The notes: a model not told the origin generated them from the letters alone. A stretch of DNA of 64,000 nt from an uncultured Lachnospiraceae bacterium (GCA_910586205.1 CAJUGD010000011.1:1-64000), one strand, 5' to 3'; shown: positions 18,562-25,944, counted from the first letter of the stretch. Made by a program: numbers and translations.

Positions 18562-19122
18562 TTATTCCTCCAGCCATTGCCCCGCCTTTTCATACCGGAT
18601 CCCCCTGTCAACATCCTCCTTTAGAACAATCCCCAAAAGAACCGTTTTTTCTTTCCCTAAAAGCTTCAGCCGTACCAATACATGCCGTTTTCCATACCGG
18701 CATGTGACAATCCGGTCTGCGCAGGCCTTAAGAGGCCCGGATACCTTCTGAATCTGTCCCCTTCCATCCGTCAGCATATAGGAAAGGCGGATCACATGAC
18801 TTTCATCCATAATCTCCTTTAGAAATTCCGCTTCCTCCCTCTCCACAAAAAGAAAAGAAAATTCATCATCTACGATCATCCTCGCCATGGCCGGAACCTG
18901 CTTCAAACAAAAAAACAGAGCCTTTGGCTCTTTTGAAGTAATAAACACATAGCCTGGAAAAGCCCTCTTAACATGAACAAAATTTTGCTGCCTTCTTCTC
19001 CAAAGCTGTTCCTGGCAAATCACAAAACATTCCCCATACAAATCCTTTGGGACCATTCTTTTGATCAGCCCTTCCAGCTTTTCTTCTTCCCCGGTCCTTG
19101 TCTGTAACACATACCACATCAT
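18562..19122 (-). CDS. loaP: NusG-like processive antiterminator, LoaP family (first copy)
   Basis: A 186-residue NusG paralogue at the head of the EPS operon. MMWYVLQTRTGEEEKLEGL is the NGN-domain opening, FPGYVFITS near residues 55-63 matches the NusG PGYV motif, and the C-terminal half has the KOW-like segment VRLKLLGKEKTVLLGIV. Known LoaP proteins prevent premature termination in the operon that encodes them. The gene is preceded by some 370 bp of leader reaching the candidate invertible promoter, so it would be the first product made when that promoter faces left. Confidence 0.85.
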   Translation of the reverse strand: MMWYVLQTRTGEEEKLEGLIKRMVPKDLYGECFVICQEQLWRRRQQNFVHVKRAFPGYVFITSKEPKALFFCLKQVPAMARMIVDDEFSFLFVEREEAEFLKEIMDESHVIRLSYMLTDGRGQIQKVSGPLKACADRIVTCRYGKRHVLVRLKLLGKEKTVLLGIVLKEDVDRGIRYEKAGQWLEE

Positions 19123-19489
19123 AGGCGCCTCTTACCAATACCCCTTTCTATTCCTCCCCTGATACACCCTCCGGCAAATACCCGGATCAAGCACATAAAA
19201 TATAAAATATCTTTGCGGTCTTCCTTAAATCAAAGCAAAAATGGGCAGGCTTCGCCACTCCCGGTTATAAAAGTCAATAACCCGGACAAACCCATGGCAG
19301 CGCCAAAGCCAATATGACCCCTTTCAGGAAAATGCAGTCTCCAGGCTCACAATTTTCCTTCTTGGTTTTGTGCAAAACGAGCAGCAATCTCTCTTTAATA
19401 TATACCGCTTACAGATAAAACCCGCCGTTTCCCGGCTCTTTCCCTTATCTTAAAATCAGAACATTCTAATCCCCAGGATCCGCAAACGG
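19123..19489 (-). promoter_or_regulatory. EPS operon leader region
   Basis: About 370 bp without a credible gene between the first loaP and the left inverted repeat. Reading leftward I see no convincing -35/-10 pair here, which fits the idea that the operon depends on the promoter inside the invertible segment. A LoaP-responsive hairpin would be expected in this leader, but I could not identify one with confidence. Confidence 0.4.
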
Positions 19490-19524
19490 TGAGTGCAACA
19501 TAATATAGAATTGTGTTGCACTCA
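19490..19524 (+). repeat. Left inverted repeat of the candidate invertible promoter
   Basis: A 35-bp site built as two inverted arms (TGAGTGCAACATAAT and ATTGTGTTGCACTCA) around the asymmetric core ATAGA. Its reverse complement matches the site at 19758-19792 at 34 of 35 positions. Palindromic arms flanking a short asymmetric core are what a site-specific recombinase site looks like. Confidence 0.75.
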
Positions 19525-19653
19525 AATCAGAGGACCAAACCGCAAAAAACATTGAAAAATAAGGATTTTACTACTTCAGACACCTAAGAATGACACATTA
19601 GAAAAGACACGAAATGCCGCATGGAAACAACACTTAAAAACACCAAAAAAATG

Positions 19654-19667
19654 ATTTCTTAAGAAAT
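19654..19667. promoter_or_regulatory. 14-bp perfect palindrome inside the invertible segment
   Basis: ATTTCTTAAGAAAT is its own reverse complement and lies about 50 bp upstream of the -35 box. It could be a regulator or recombinase-accessory site, though in AT-rich DNA it may be chance. Confidence 0.3.
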
Positions 19668-19715
19668 TCCACCCTGTTTTTCCCGAAAATCTTAACCTTT
19701 TCGACCGGAAAAGCC

Positions 19716-19744
19716 TTGCAATATGACAAAAAGAATGCTATTAT
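19716..19744 (+). promoter_or_regulatory. Sigma-A promoter within the invertible segment
   Basis: TTGCAA (19716-19721), a 17-bp spacer and TATTAT (19739-19744), with an extended -10 TGC immediately before. The start is expected near 19751, just inside the right inverted repeat, so the transcript would begin with that repeat folded as a strong hairpin. Confidence 0.7.
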
Positions 19745-19757
19745 TTACGTGGTAATC

Positions 19758-19792
19758 TGAGTGCAACACAATTCTATATTGTGTTGCACTCA
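19758..19792 (+). repeat. Right inverted repeat of the candidate invertible promoter
   Basis: Arms TGAGTGCAACACAAT and ATTGTGTTGCACTCA are perfectly complementary around the core TCTAT. The core is the reverse complement of the left site's ATAGA, fixing the two sites in inverted orientation. One mismatch in 35 bp with the left copy. Confidence 0.75.
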
Positions 19793-20051
19793 GTATCCAG
19801 TTTGACCTGACAGCACTCTTTGAATCTTCTTATCACTTTTATTCCCACCGGTTTATTCAGCCCATAATGCTTATGTCATGCCAGAAATAAAAATCATGAA
19901 AAAACAACGAACCTTATAGATTACTTTCTTAAATTGGAAACAATACAGAACAGCGCCGTTTTGCCAGAGATGTTTTGTAAAGGACTTTTTAATCAGATTC
20001 ACAGAAAATTTACATTTCAGGCATCTGATAAAGCCATTCTATGAATTTCGT
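19793..20051. other. Intergenic region, no gene seen
   Basis: About 260 bp of AT-rich sequence between the right inverted repeat and the antitoxin promoter. No ribosome site with a following open frame, hairpin terminator or repeat stood out on either strand. Confidence 0.5.
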
Positions 20052-20080
20052 TTGATTTTTCCCCGGCAATCGCATATAAT
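20052..20080 (+). promoter_or_regulatory. Promoter of the AbrB-PIN toxin-antitoxin operon
   Basis: TTGATT (20052-20057), 17-bp spacer, TATAAT (20075-20080). Predicted start near 20087, inside the palindromic operator. Confidence 0.75.
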
Positions 20081-20081
20081 A

Positions 20082-20103
20082 AAAGTAGGGAAATCCCTAC
20101 TTT
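20082..20103. promoter_or_regulatory. Operator palindrome of the toxin-antitoxin operon
   Basis: AAAGTAGGGA and TCCCTACTTT, perfect 10-bp arms around AA, cover the predicted transcription start. The position suits autorepression by the AbrB-like antitoxin. Confidence 0.65.
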
Positions 20104-20126
20104 CCATATTTTAGGAGGTGAAAGAT

Positions 20127-20402
20127 ATGTTAGCAAATGCTTTTGTTGACAACGCAAAGGTCATGGCGAAAGGGCAGGTTACAATTCCAAAAGACGTCCG
20201 TGAAGTGCTGGGCGTGGCAAGCGGCGACCGCATTTCTTTTATTGTGGAAGGTGGTACTGTCCGTATCGTTAATTCGGCTGTCTATGCCATGCAGATGCTC
20301 CAAAGAGAAATGTCTGGCGAAGCGGAAGTGTCTGGTATTGCATCCGATGATGATGTTATAGCACTTGTAAGAGAATTGAGAAATGAGGACGAAAACACAT
20401 GA
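20127..20402 (+). CDS. AbrB/MazE-type antitoxin
   Basis: A 91-residue protein with an N-terminal SpoVT/AbrB swapped-hairpin DNA-binding domain (AKGQVTIPKDVREVLGVASG, about residues 14-33). Its acidic C-terminal tail would wrap the toxin. The start at 20127 has AGGAGG eight bases upstream; the in-frame GTG at 20118 lies within that ribosome site. It probably represses its own promoter through the palindrome at 20082-20103 and neutralises the PIN protein encoded next, with which it overlaps by 4 bp. Confidence 0.85.
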   Translation: MLANAFVDNAKVMAKGQVTIPKDVREVLGVASGDRISFIVEGGTVRIVNSAVYAMQMLQREMSGEAEVSGIASDDDVIALVRELRNEDENT

Positions 20403-20803
20403 GAGTTCTGATTGATACAAATGTTCTCATATCTGCAGCATTAAATGCAGACGGAGTTCCTTATCAGGCGTATATAAAAGCAGCCTCTTATCCTAACCAC
20501 GGATTGATCTGTGAGCAGAATGTGGACGAAATGAAACGGATATTCAACAAAAAATTCCCCAAACGTCTGGCGGCATTAGATAAGTTTCTTTCAATCGCTT
20601 TACTGACACTGGAATTAATATCCATCCCAACAGACGAATATATGTCGGAGTCACAGATCAGGGATGCGGATGACCGTCCCATTTTAAGAGCGGCGATTGA
20701 GGCAAAGGCTGATATCCTGCTTACTGGTGATAAAGACTTTCTGGAATCAGGCTTAAAGAATCCGATAATCATAACACCGGCTGAATTTCTCAACATGGAA
20801 TAA
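20399..20803 (+). CDS. PIN-domain toxin ribonuclease
   Basis: A 134-residue PIN-domain protein of the putative PIN-family toxin group. Acidic residues expected to bind metal are visible in VLIDTNVL (D6), in DADDRPIL (around residue 90) and in LTGDKDFL (around 109). PIN toxins cleave RNA, often tRNA or rRNA. The ATG overlaps the antitoxin stop (ATGA), the normal antitoxin-first order. The operon lies directly downstream of the candidate invertible promoter in its present orientation, so that promoter might read into it. Confidence 0.85.
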   Translation: MRVLIDTNVLISAALNADGVPYQAYIKAASYPNHGLICEQNVDEMKRIFNKKFPKRLAALDKFLSIALLTLELISIPTDEYMSESQIRDADDRPILRAAIEAKADILLTGDKDFLESGLKNPIIITPAEFLNME

Positions 20804-20822
20804 AACAGCTTTGTACAGCAGA

Positions 20823-20847
20823 GCCGGAAACGGTTACTGTTTCCGGC
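20823..20847 (+). terminator. Hairpin after the toxin gene
   Basis: GCCGGAAAC / GTTTCCGGC, a perfect 9-bp stem with a 7-nt loop, 20 bp past the toxin stop. The following T-run is weak (CTTATCCT). Confidence 0.55.
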
Positions 20848-20856
20848 CTTATCCTC

Positions 20857-20968
20857 TCACCTCTGCGCAATCTCATTTCTAAGCAGATTCTTTTCTGCTT
20901 CCTCGGTTATCTGTACGTTTCCCTGTTCCATATTGTCAATGGCCTCATCCAGCCTGTCAAGTAAATCT
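20857..20968 (-). pseudogene. Truncated small gene remnant
   Basis: Reading leftward, about 37 codons (…DRLDEAIDNMEQGNVQITEE…) end at TGA 20857 with charged, coiled, protein-like content. The 5' side stops abruptly at an in-frame TAA next to a repeat element. It resembles the C-terminal tail of a small antitoxin-like or regulatory protein, but the family was not recognised. Confidence 0.35.
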
Positions 20969-20984
20969 TTTTATTAGAACCGCC

Positions 20985-21066
20985 TATTTTGCCATCTGCT
21001 GCGTTGTCGTCAGTCAACGATGCCACTGCATCGCTTCCTTCCTCCTCCTTGCAGGCTGACAAAATA
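20985..21066. repeat. Short dispersed repeat-like element
   Basis: An 82-bp stretch bounded by TATTTTG and CAAAATA inverted ends, with internal CATCTGCTGCG and GATGCCACTGCATCG motifs. No coding potential. It abuts the gene remnant at 20857 and lies next to the larger repeat at 21105. Confidence 0.4.
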
Positions 21067-21104
21067 TTCGACACTGACACTCTGATTACTGGACAAATGA
21101 AACA

Positions 21105-21270
21105 CTAGAGCGTGTCTGAAAATTCATTCCCGCCAAGTACACGCCCCACTTTGCGGGAGATTTGGCTCTCATTCGGTCAACGTAGCCCACTACGCCTCCC
21201 TCATTCGGGCCAAATCTCCCACAAATTGTGACGCACATCTGACGGAAAGCAATTTTCAGACACGCTCTAG
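21105..21270. repeat. MITE-like inverted-repeat element
   Basis: A 166-bp element with perfect 20-bp terminal inverted repeats (21105-21124 and 21251-21270, CTAGAGCGTGTCTGAAAATT). Inside these lies a second pair, GGGAGATTTGG / CCAAATCTCCC. Fragments of the same end sequence recur near 26079, 36591, 54801 and 59064, so it belongs to a dispersed family. The open frame within it is not a gene. Confidence 0.75.
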
Positions 21271-21312
21271 AAACCACACAAATTCAAAACTTCATAAAAT
21301 TTTCACACAATA

Positions 21313-21339
21313 TTAGCACTCACCTCTTGACACTGCTAA
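21313..21339. promoter_or_regulatory. CIRCE-like HrcA operator
   Basis: TTAGCACTC, a 9-bp spacer, and CACTGCTAA. The left arm is perfect CIRCE and the right arm matches 7 of 9 positions. It overlaps the -35 box of the hsp20 promoter, as expected for HrcA repression. Confidence 0.65.
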
Positions 21340-21355
21340 TAATCTGTGTTATATT
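21327..21355 (+). promoter_or_regulatory. hsp20 promoter
   Basis: TTGACA (21327-21332), 17 bp, TATATT (21350-21355). The -35 lies within the CIRCE-like site. Confidence 0.8.
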
Positions 21356-21413
21356 ACAACCATAACAAATAAAACATCACAAACAAATGTAATGATAAAA
21401 GGAGGAATTAATT

Positions 21414-21854
21414 ATGTTATTTACACCTGCAAGAAGACACTCTGCTTTTGATCTGTTTGATGACTTTTTCAACGATTCCTTTTTCAGCGCTCCCATAAGC
21501 CAGCCTGTCAACTCCATGATGCGCACAGACATCTGCGACGATGGAACCAACTATCTGCTGGATATTGAGCTTCCGGGATTTAAGAAAGAAGATATCCAGG
21601 CTGAGTTAAAGAACGGCTATCTGACTATCGCCGCCTCTAATGAGAACAGCAAAGAGGAAAAAGATGCAGGCGGCAAGGTGATCCGCCAGGAACGCTACAG
21701 CGGTTCCTGCAGAAGAAGCTTTTATGTCGGCGACCAGCTAAAGCAGGAGGATATTAAGGCTTCTTTTGAGAACGGAATCCTAAAGCTCCAGTTCCCTAAA
21801 GAGACTCCCAAGGCTGTGGAGGAAACCCCTAAATATATCCCTATCAACGGCTGA
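21414..21854 (+). CDS. Small heat-shock protein, Hsp20/alpha-crystallin family
   Basis: A 146-residue holdase chaperone. The alpha-crystallin domain spans about residues 37-135: it begins MRTDICDDGTNYLLDIELPG, includes FKKEDIQAELKNGYLTI, and ends with the A-x-x-x-N-G-I-L-like motif SFENGILKLQFPK. The N-terminal arm (FDLFDDFFND) is typical of clostridial Hsp18-like proteins. It binds unfolding proteins without ATP. A GGAGGAATT ribosome site and a strong promoter overlapped by a CIRCE-like operator indicate heat-shock control through HrcA. Confidence 0.93.
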   Translation: MLFTPARRHSAFDLFDDFFNDSFFSAPISQPVNSMMRTDICDDGTNYLLDIELPGFKKEDIQAELKNGYLTIAASNENSKEEKDAGGKVIRQERYSGSCRRSFYVGDQLKQEDIKASFENGILKLQFPKETPKAVEETPKYIPING

Positions 21855-21922
21855 ATTCATCTGCTGCCGATTATACGGACAATAAATATAGGTATGTGTA
21901 CTCCTAAAAGATTCTAAAAAGA

Positions 21923-22013
21923 ATGCCGCAAAATCCGGCAATTTCACAATATAAGCTTGCGATCCAAAGAATGGAAATCCCCTATATTGCAGAAATGCGC
22001 CGTTTTGCGGCAT
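21923..22013. repeat. Nested inverted repeat between convergent genes
   Basis: ATGCCGCAAAA and TTTTGCGGCAT (perfect 11 bp) enclose a second pair, CAATATA / TATATTG. The 91-bp element lies between hsp20 and the helicase gene and could be a small repeat or a bidirectional transcription stop. Confidence 0.5.
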
Positions 22014-22041
22014 CCCCTTTTCTAAATTGTAAAAACAGCTT

Positions 22042-24075
22042 CTACCCCTTCCGGTCAAAGCACCGCCTGCATTTCCCTGCCGAATATCCCACAGGCAGCA
22101 TCCTTCCGCAGTATTGGCACCGGGCGATATATCCCTTCTTTCCTTTAGAGAGATACCGCATGATCATGGCTTCTGTCCTCTCCCGTTCTTTTGTCAGCCA
22201 CTCCTGGTCAATTACCTTGTCAAACCGATAGGAAAACTGATAATACAGATCCAGCTTTTTATAATAGGTCTCATAACTCTGCATGGACTTTTTCGCTTCC
22301 CTGCTTTCAGACACGTCTGTCCCTTCCGGCCTGCTGTCACCTTTTGCCAAAGCGGCCCGGCTTCCCAATCTCCTGCCGGAAATCTTTCCATACGGCGTAT
22401 CCATCTTTGGACGGTCTAAGGAAACATCTGCCGGATAATTCATGCAATACTCCAGCCACTGTTTTACCACCTTCTGATCCTTCACGTCAATGGGACAGCT
22501 TATCATCCGATACAGCGCCGCTTTATCTTCAAACCCCATGATCCGATCCTGGAAACGTTTTGCATATCCGTACAGGCACAAAAGCTCATCAATACTGACC
22601 TTTTCAAAAGGCGCCTGGGCCTTCTGTGAATGCCATACCTGCAATATAACATCCAAAGGCTCGTCCAGCTCCAAAAGCACCTGAGGAAATCCCAGACTGA
22701 CCTTTTCCACCGGCTTGTCCTCTGCGGCAAACCGTTCTTTGATGTAAGCAAGAGCAGCAGAGCCCATGGCATTTACATAGCCGGTATCATAGAGCCCATA
22801 TCTTCCGGCGCGTCCTGCAATCTGCAGAATCTCCGGAACTGACAGCCCCCGTCTCTCAATCCCGTCAAACTTCTCTGTCTGGATAAACACAATGCGCCGG
22901 ACCGGAAGATTCAGCCCCATGCCAATGGCATCTGTGGCCACCACTACCTTTGTCTGTCCGCCTGCAAAAAGCTGCATCTGACGGCGGCGGATCTCCGGCG
23001 GAAGGCTGCCATAGATTACGCTGGCCTCCATCCCCTTCTCCTCCAGACGCCCAGCCACGTCAAGCACAGATTTTTTGGAAAACACCACCAAGGCGTCCCC
23101 CTCCTGCACATCCTCCGGAAATCGGAAGGCCGTATCCTCACAGAGCAGCGCTGTCTTTCTCTCATAGCGGCAAATCTCAAAATCATCGCCGCATACCTGG
23201 ATCAGATGCCGGATCACCTGCTCTGCCGCCGGACTCATGCACACGTGGATTTCCCTGGCCCGGATGCCCAAAACTGCCTTTGTCCAGCAATGCCCCCGCT
23301 CCGGATCTGCCGCCATCTGCGCCTCATCAATCACCGCAATATCATAATCCTTATAAAAATCCGCCATTTCCACTGTGGACGCTGTCACCCGGCTGTTCTC
23401 CCTGGCAATGCACTCCTGTCCTGTCAGCATGGTGCAGGGAACCCCATATTCATTCATCTTCTCAAAAACTTCCAGGGCCAATAGCCTGAGCGGCCCCAAA
23501 TACACACCGCTCTCTGCCTTTTTTAGCCTTTCCAATGCCTGAAAGGTCTTGCCGCTGTTAGTTGGTCCGATGTGAAGGATAAAATGCCGCTTCATCTCCA
23601 GGGCTTCCGGAAATTCCAGTTCCGGGCGGGAAGGCACAAGCTGAAGAATCTTATTCATCAGCGCCTCTGTCCGAAACACCCGAAACAGATCATACAAAGG
23701 CACAACGCAGATCTCCCCGGCTGCATCCGTCTCCAGATACTGGAAAAATGCAGGTCCTACCAGACGCTCATCCTCTGGCAGCAGAATCGCCAGATCCAGC
23801 CTTACCAACTCCGGGATCACGTCACGCCTAAGCCGTTCTAAGACCTGCCGGATTCCATACCGAACCGCACAGTAATAAAGGTTGTTGATCTGCCTGTGAT
23901 AATTCTCTAAAGCATTCTTCGTCACCTGGCTGTTTTTCGTGCGCTTTAATACTTTGGCCAGACTCACTGTCCGCTCTGACGCTCCCTTTGCCTTGACCGC
24001 TGCACCGCGCCGCCTCTTTCCGGCCAGCTCATACTGCCGCACATAAATCTCTGTCAATTCTACTTTTTCTATCAT
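22042..24075 (-). CDS. Suv3-like superfamily 2 RNA helicase
   Basis: A 677-residue helicase. The Walker A motif HIGPTNSGKTFQALERL lies near residues 170-186, motif II appears as VIDEAQM, and a second RecA domain includes VATDAIGMGLNLPVRR and QIAGRAGRYG. The arrangement matches Suv3-type RNA helicases rather than DEAD-box proteins. The C-terminus adds a CxxC…CxxC zinc ribbon (CQYCGRML…CRRC). The likely role is ATP-driven RNA unwinding in decay or repair. The start is the ATG at 24075 with GAGG five bases upstream. It lies upstream of nothing on its strand but next to rtcB, which hints at RNA repair. Confidence 0.8.
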   Translation of the reverse strand: MIEKVELTEIYVRQYELAGKRRRGAAVKAKGASERTVSLAKVLKRTKNSQVTKNALENYHRQINNLYYCAVRYGIRQVLERLRRDVIPELVRLDLAILLPEDERLVGPAFFQYLETDAAGEICVVPLYDLFRVFRTEALMNKILQLVPSRPELEFPEALEMKRHFILHIGPTNSGKTFQALERLKKAESGVYLGPLRLLALEVFEKMNEYGVPCTMLTGQECIARENSRVTASTVEMADFYKDYDIAVIDEAQMAADPERGHCWTKAVLGIRAREIHVCMSPAAEQVIRHLIQVCGDDFEICRYERKTALLCEDTAFRFPEDVQEGDALVVFSKKSVLDVAGRLEEKGMEASVIYGSLPPEIRRRQMQLFAGGQTKVVVATDAIGMGLNLPVRRIVFIQTEKFDGIERRGLSVPEILQIAGRAGRYGLYDTGYVNAMGSAALAYIKERFAAEDKPVEKVSLGFPQVLLELDEPLDVILQVWHSQKAQAPFEKVSIDELLCLYGYAKRFQDRIMGFEDKAALYRMISCPIDVKDQKVVKQWLEYCMNYPADVSLDRPKMDTPYGKISGRRLGSRAALAKGDSRPEGTDVSESREAKKSMQSYETYYKKLDLYYQFSYRFDKVIDQEWLTKERERTEAMIMRYLSKGKKGYIARCQYCGRMLPVGYSAGKCRRCFDRKG

Positions 24076-24178
24076 CAAAACCTCTTTTCATCTTTCACCG
24101 GTAAAACTGCCCCGTCATTCCCACAAGCATACCACACATCTCTCTAAAATAACAGACCTGTCTTTTGCAGAATTTCCA

Positions 24179-25393
24179 TCATTCTTCCCCTGCCTTAAAA
24201 TTGTACACCGGGCGAATCACCTTTACAATCTCGGCCGTGTCTCCAATATTCTTCACAATATCCTCCATTCCCTTATATGCCATGGGACATTCATCTAATG
24301 TAGAACCGTTCACGGAAGTCGTATAAATCCCCTTCATCTGTTTTTTAAACTCTGACACAGTCCAGGTCTTCTTGGCCTGAGTCCGCGACATCAGCCTCCC
24401 GGCGCCGTGAGGGGCAGAAAAATTCCACTCCTCATTCCCCTTTCCCACACAGATCAGAGAACCGTCCCGCATATTAATGGGAATCAGCAGCATTTCCCCT
24501 TTCCTGGCTGAAACTGCGCCCTTTCTTAGAATCCCTGCCTCTGTATCTATATAGTTGTGGATCGTGGAAAATTGCTCCTCCACCTTAAGTTTCATTCCTC
24601 GAATTATTTCATCTATCATGGCCTTCCGGTTCAGCATGGCAAACTGCTGGACTATCTTCATATCGTGAATATAGTCTTCCATCAGCGCTCCGCTGCAGTA
24701 AGCCAGATTTGGGGGGACTGCGGTCTTCACCTGCTTTTTTAATGCCTTCAGAGCCTTCTCAATCTCCTTTTCCCTTCCTTCCGCCCGGTAAGCCGCAATT
24801 AAAGCCTTTTCATCCTTTTTCGTATTCCCGTTCAGCTCCTTATAAGCCTGTTCCTGATAATATTTCGCCACCTCCAGGCCGAGATGACGGGAACCTGAGT
24901 GTACCACCAGATAAAGATTTCCGTCTTCATCCTGATCCGCCTCAATAAAATGATTCCCTCCTCCAAGAGTACCTAAAGACAGCACTGCCCTCTGCAGGTT
25001 AAGACGCGCCTCCTTTTTGCACCGGAGCTGCTCCAAATCAATCTGTTCGTTAAACTTATGAGGCTCCTTTCGAATCTCATACCCGGAAGGAATCCGTTCA
25101 TAAATCAGCTTATCCAGCCTTTCCGGCTCTATATGGCGATTCTTTACCTGAATCGTCTCCATCCCGCAGCCAATATCCACGCCTACCAGATTGGGAGCCA
25201 CTGCATCCCGGATGGTCATGGTAGTCCCAATGGTACATCCGGCTCCTGCGTGTACATCCGGCATGATGCGGATCCTTAAATCCTTCACATATTCCTGATC
25301 ACACAGACTCTTAATCTGGATTAATGCCGTTTCATCTACTATATCCGTATAAATCTTAGCTGTATTATACGCTCCTTTTATCTCGAAAGCCAT
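24179..25393 (-). CDS. rtcB: RtcB-family RNA ligase
   Basis: A 404-residue RtcB-family protein. Visible hallmarks are GVDIGCGM near residues 73-80, GGGNHFIE near 144-151, HSGSRHLG near 167-174, and a late APHGAGR region with the histidine that would carry GMP. RtcB seals RNA 2',3'-cyclic phosphate or 3'-phosphate ends to 5'-OH ends using GTP and Mn2+. The protein is somewhat shorter than archetypal RtcB, as in the bacterial RtcB2-like group. It lies between a small zinc protein upstream (40 bp) and a Suv3-like helicase downstream, all on the minus strand. Confidence 0.88.
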   Translation of the reverse strand: MAFEIKGAYNTAKIYTDIVDETALIQIKSLCDQEYVKDLRIRIMPDVHAGAGCTIGTTMTIRDAVAPNLVGVDIGCGMETIQVKNRHIEPERLDKLIYERIPSGYEIRKEPHKFNEQIDLEQLRCKKEARLNLQRAVLSLGTLGGGNHFIEADQDEDGNLYLVVHSGSRHLGLEVAKYYQEQAYKELNGNTKKDEKALIAAYRAEGREKEIEKALKALKKQVKTAVPPNLAYCSGALMEDYIHDMKIVQQFAMLNRKAMIDEIIRGMKLKVEEQFSTIHNYIDTEAGILRKGAVSARKGEMLLIPINMRDGSLICVGKGNEEWNFSAPHGAGRLMSRTQAKKTWTVSEFKKQMKGIYTTSVNGSTLDECPMAYKGMEDIVKNIGDTAEIVKVIRPVYNFKAGEE

Positions 25394-25432
25394 ATTCTGT
25401 CTCTCCCTTTCACTGCAATTATTTTCTCCTAT

Positions 25433-25618
25433 CTATTCTGCTTCTCTTTCCTTTATTCGTCTCAGCTTTTCCTTTTTCTGATTCTTGTGGCGGACCCGTG
25501 CCCTCGGCACATATTTGTCACATCTCTGGCAATAATGAGTATGTGCTGCATCCCTCCCCTTTTTACACTGCCCTGCTGCCACATAATACATACACACTGT
25601 CTCTCTGTCCCGTGCCAT
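25433..25618 (-). CDS. Small conserved zinc-finger-like protein
   Basis: A 61-residue basic protein with regularly spaced Cys/His (C9, C18, H26, H28, C30, C33) that could bind zinc, followed by a strongly basic tail (RARVRHKNQKKEKLRRIK). GAGGAG precedes the ATG. It is 39 bp upstream of rtcB on the same strand, so it is probably cotranscribed and may bind RNA. The family has no function known to me; RNA binding is inferred from charge and context. Confidence 0.7.
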   Translation of the reverse strand: MARDRETVCMYYVAAGQCKKGRDAAHTHYCQRCDKYVPRARVRHKNQKKEKLRRIKEREAE

Positions 25619-25744
25619 ATATTCCTCCTCAATCTATACGATTCAATCCATACAATATACTCTTATAGTCTCCCCGCACCTGACTTTCCGGCCGATTTTC
25701 CGCCGAATATACCTAAATTCAATCCATGTATCTTCTCATGATGT

Positions 25745-25770
25745 TGGGGTCAAACGGTCTTTTGACCCCT
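25745..25770. repeat. GGTCAAA-type dispersed repeat
   Basis: GGGGTCAAACGGTCTTTTGACCCC contains facing GGGGTCAAA and TTTTGACCCC halves. It is followed by TCTGATACCGGA. Related copies occur at about 32118 and 52565-52615. Confidence 0.45.
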
Positions 25771-25901
25771 CTGATACCGGAATGCTCCGTACTTTTTACT
25801 CCTGGTATCTTCTCATATATGCATCATAAATTTATATACATCCGGCAAAATCATCTCACAAAATCAATTACCGGCAGATCCGGAAAATACCTATACACAA
25901 C

Positions 25902-25944
25902 AAAAAAGCCCATCCCCGGTGTCATACCAGAACAGATCGGCTTT
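25902..25944 (-). terminator. Possible leftward terminator hairpin
   Basis: AAAAGCC and GGGCTTTTTT halves enclose about 25 bases with partial internal pairing; six T residues follow on the minus strand. No clear gene ends here, so its client is unknown. Confidence 0.3.

Larger units (their letters stand above)
19525..19757 (+). promoter_or_regulatory. Candidate invertible segment (phase-variation switch) upstream of the EPS operon
   Basis: A 233-bp AT-rich, gene-free segment between two 35-bp inverted repeats. It carries one consensus promoter near its right end and a 14-bp palindrome in the middle. As written, the promoter fires rightward, away from loaP (the OFF state for EPS). Flipping the segment would place the start near 19531, pointing left into loaP with a leader of about 410 nt. 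No recombinase gene lies in the window, so any inversion must be catalysed in trans. Inversion itself is inferred, not observed. Confidence 0.65.

Noticed and set aside
19491..19791. The two 35-bp sites as simple repressor operators or transposon ends
   Set aside because: Kept as an alternative only: opposite cores and the enclosed outward promoter fit inversion better, and no transposase or target duplication is visible.
21086..21277. 63-codon open frame on the minus strand
   Set aside because: It lies wholly inside the inverted-repeat element at 21105-21270 and has no ribosome site.
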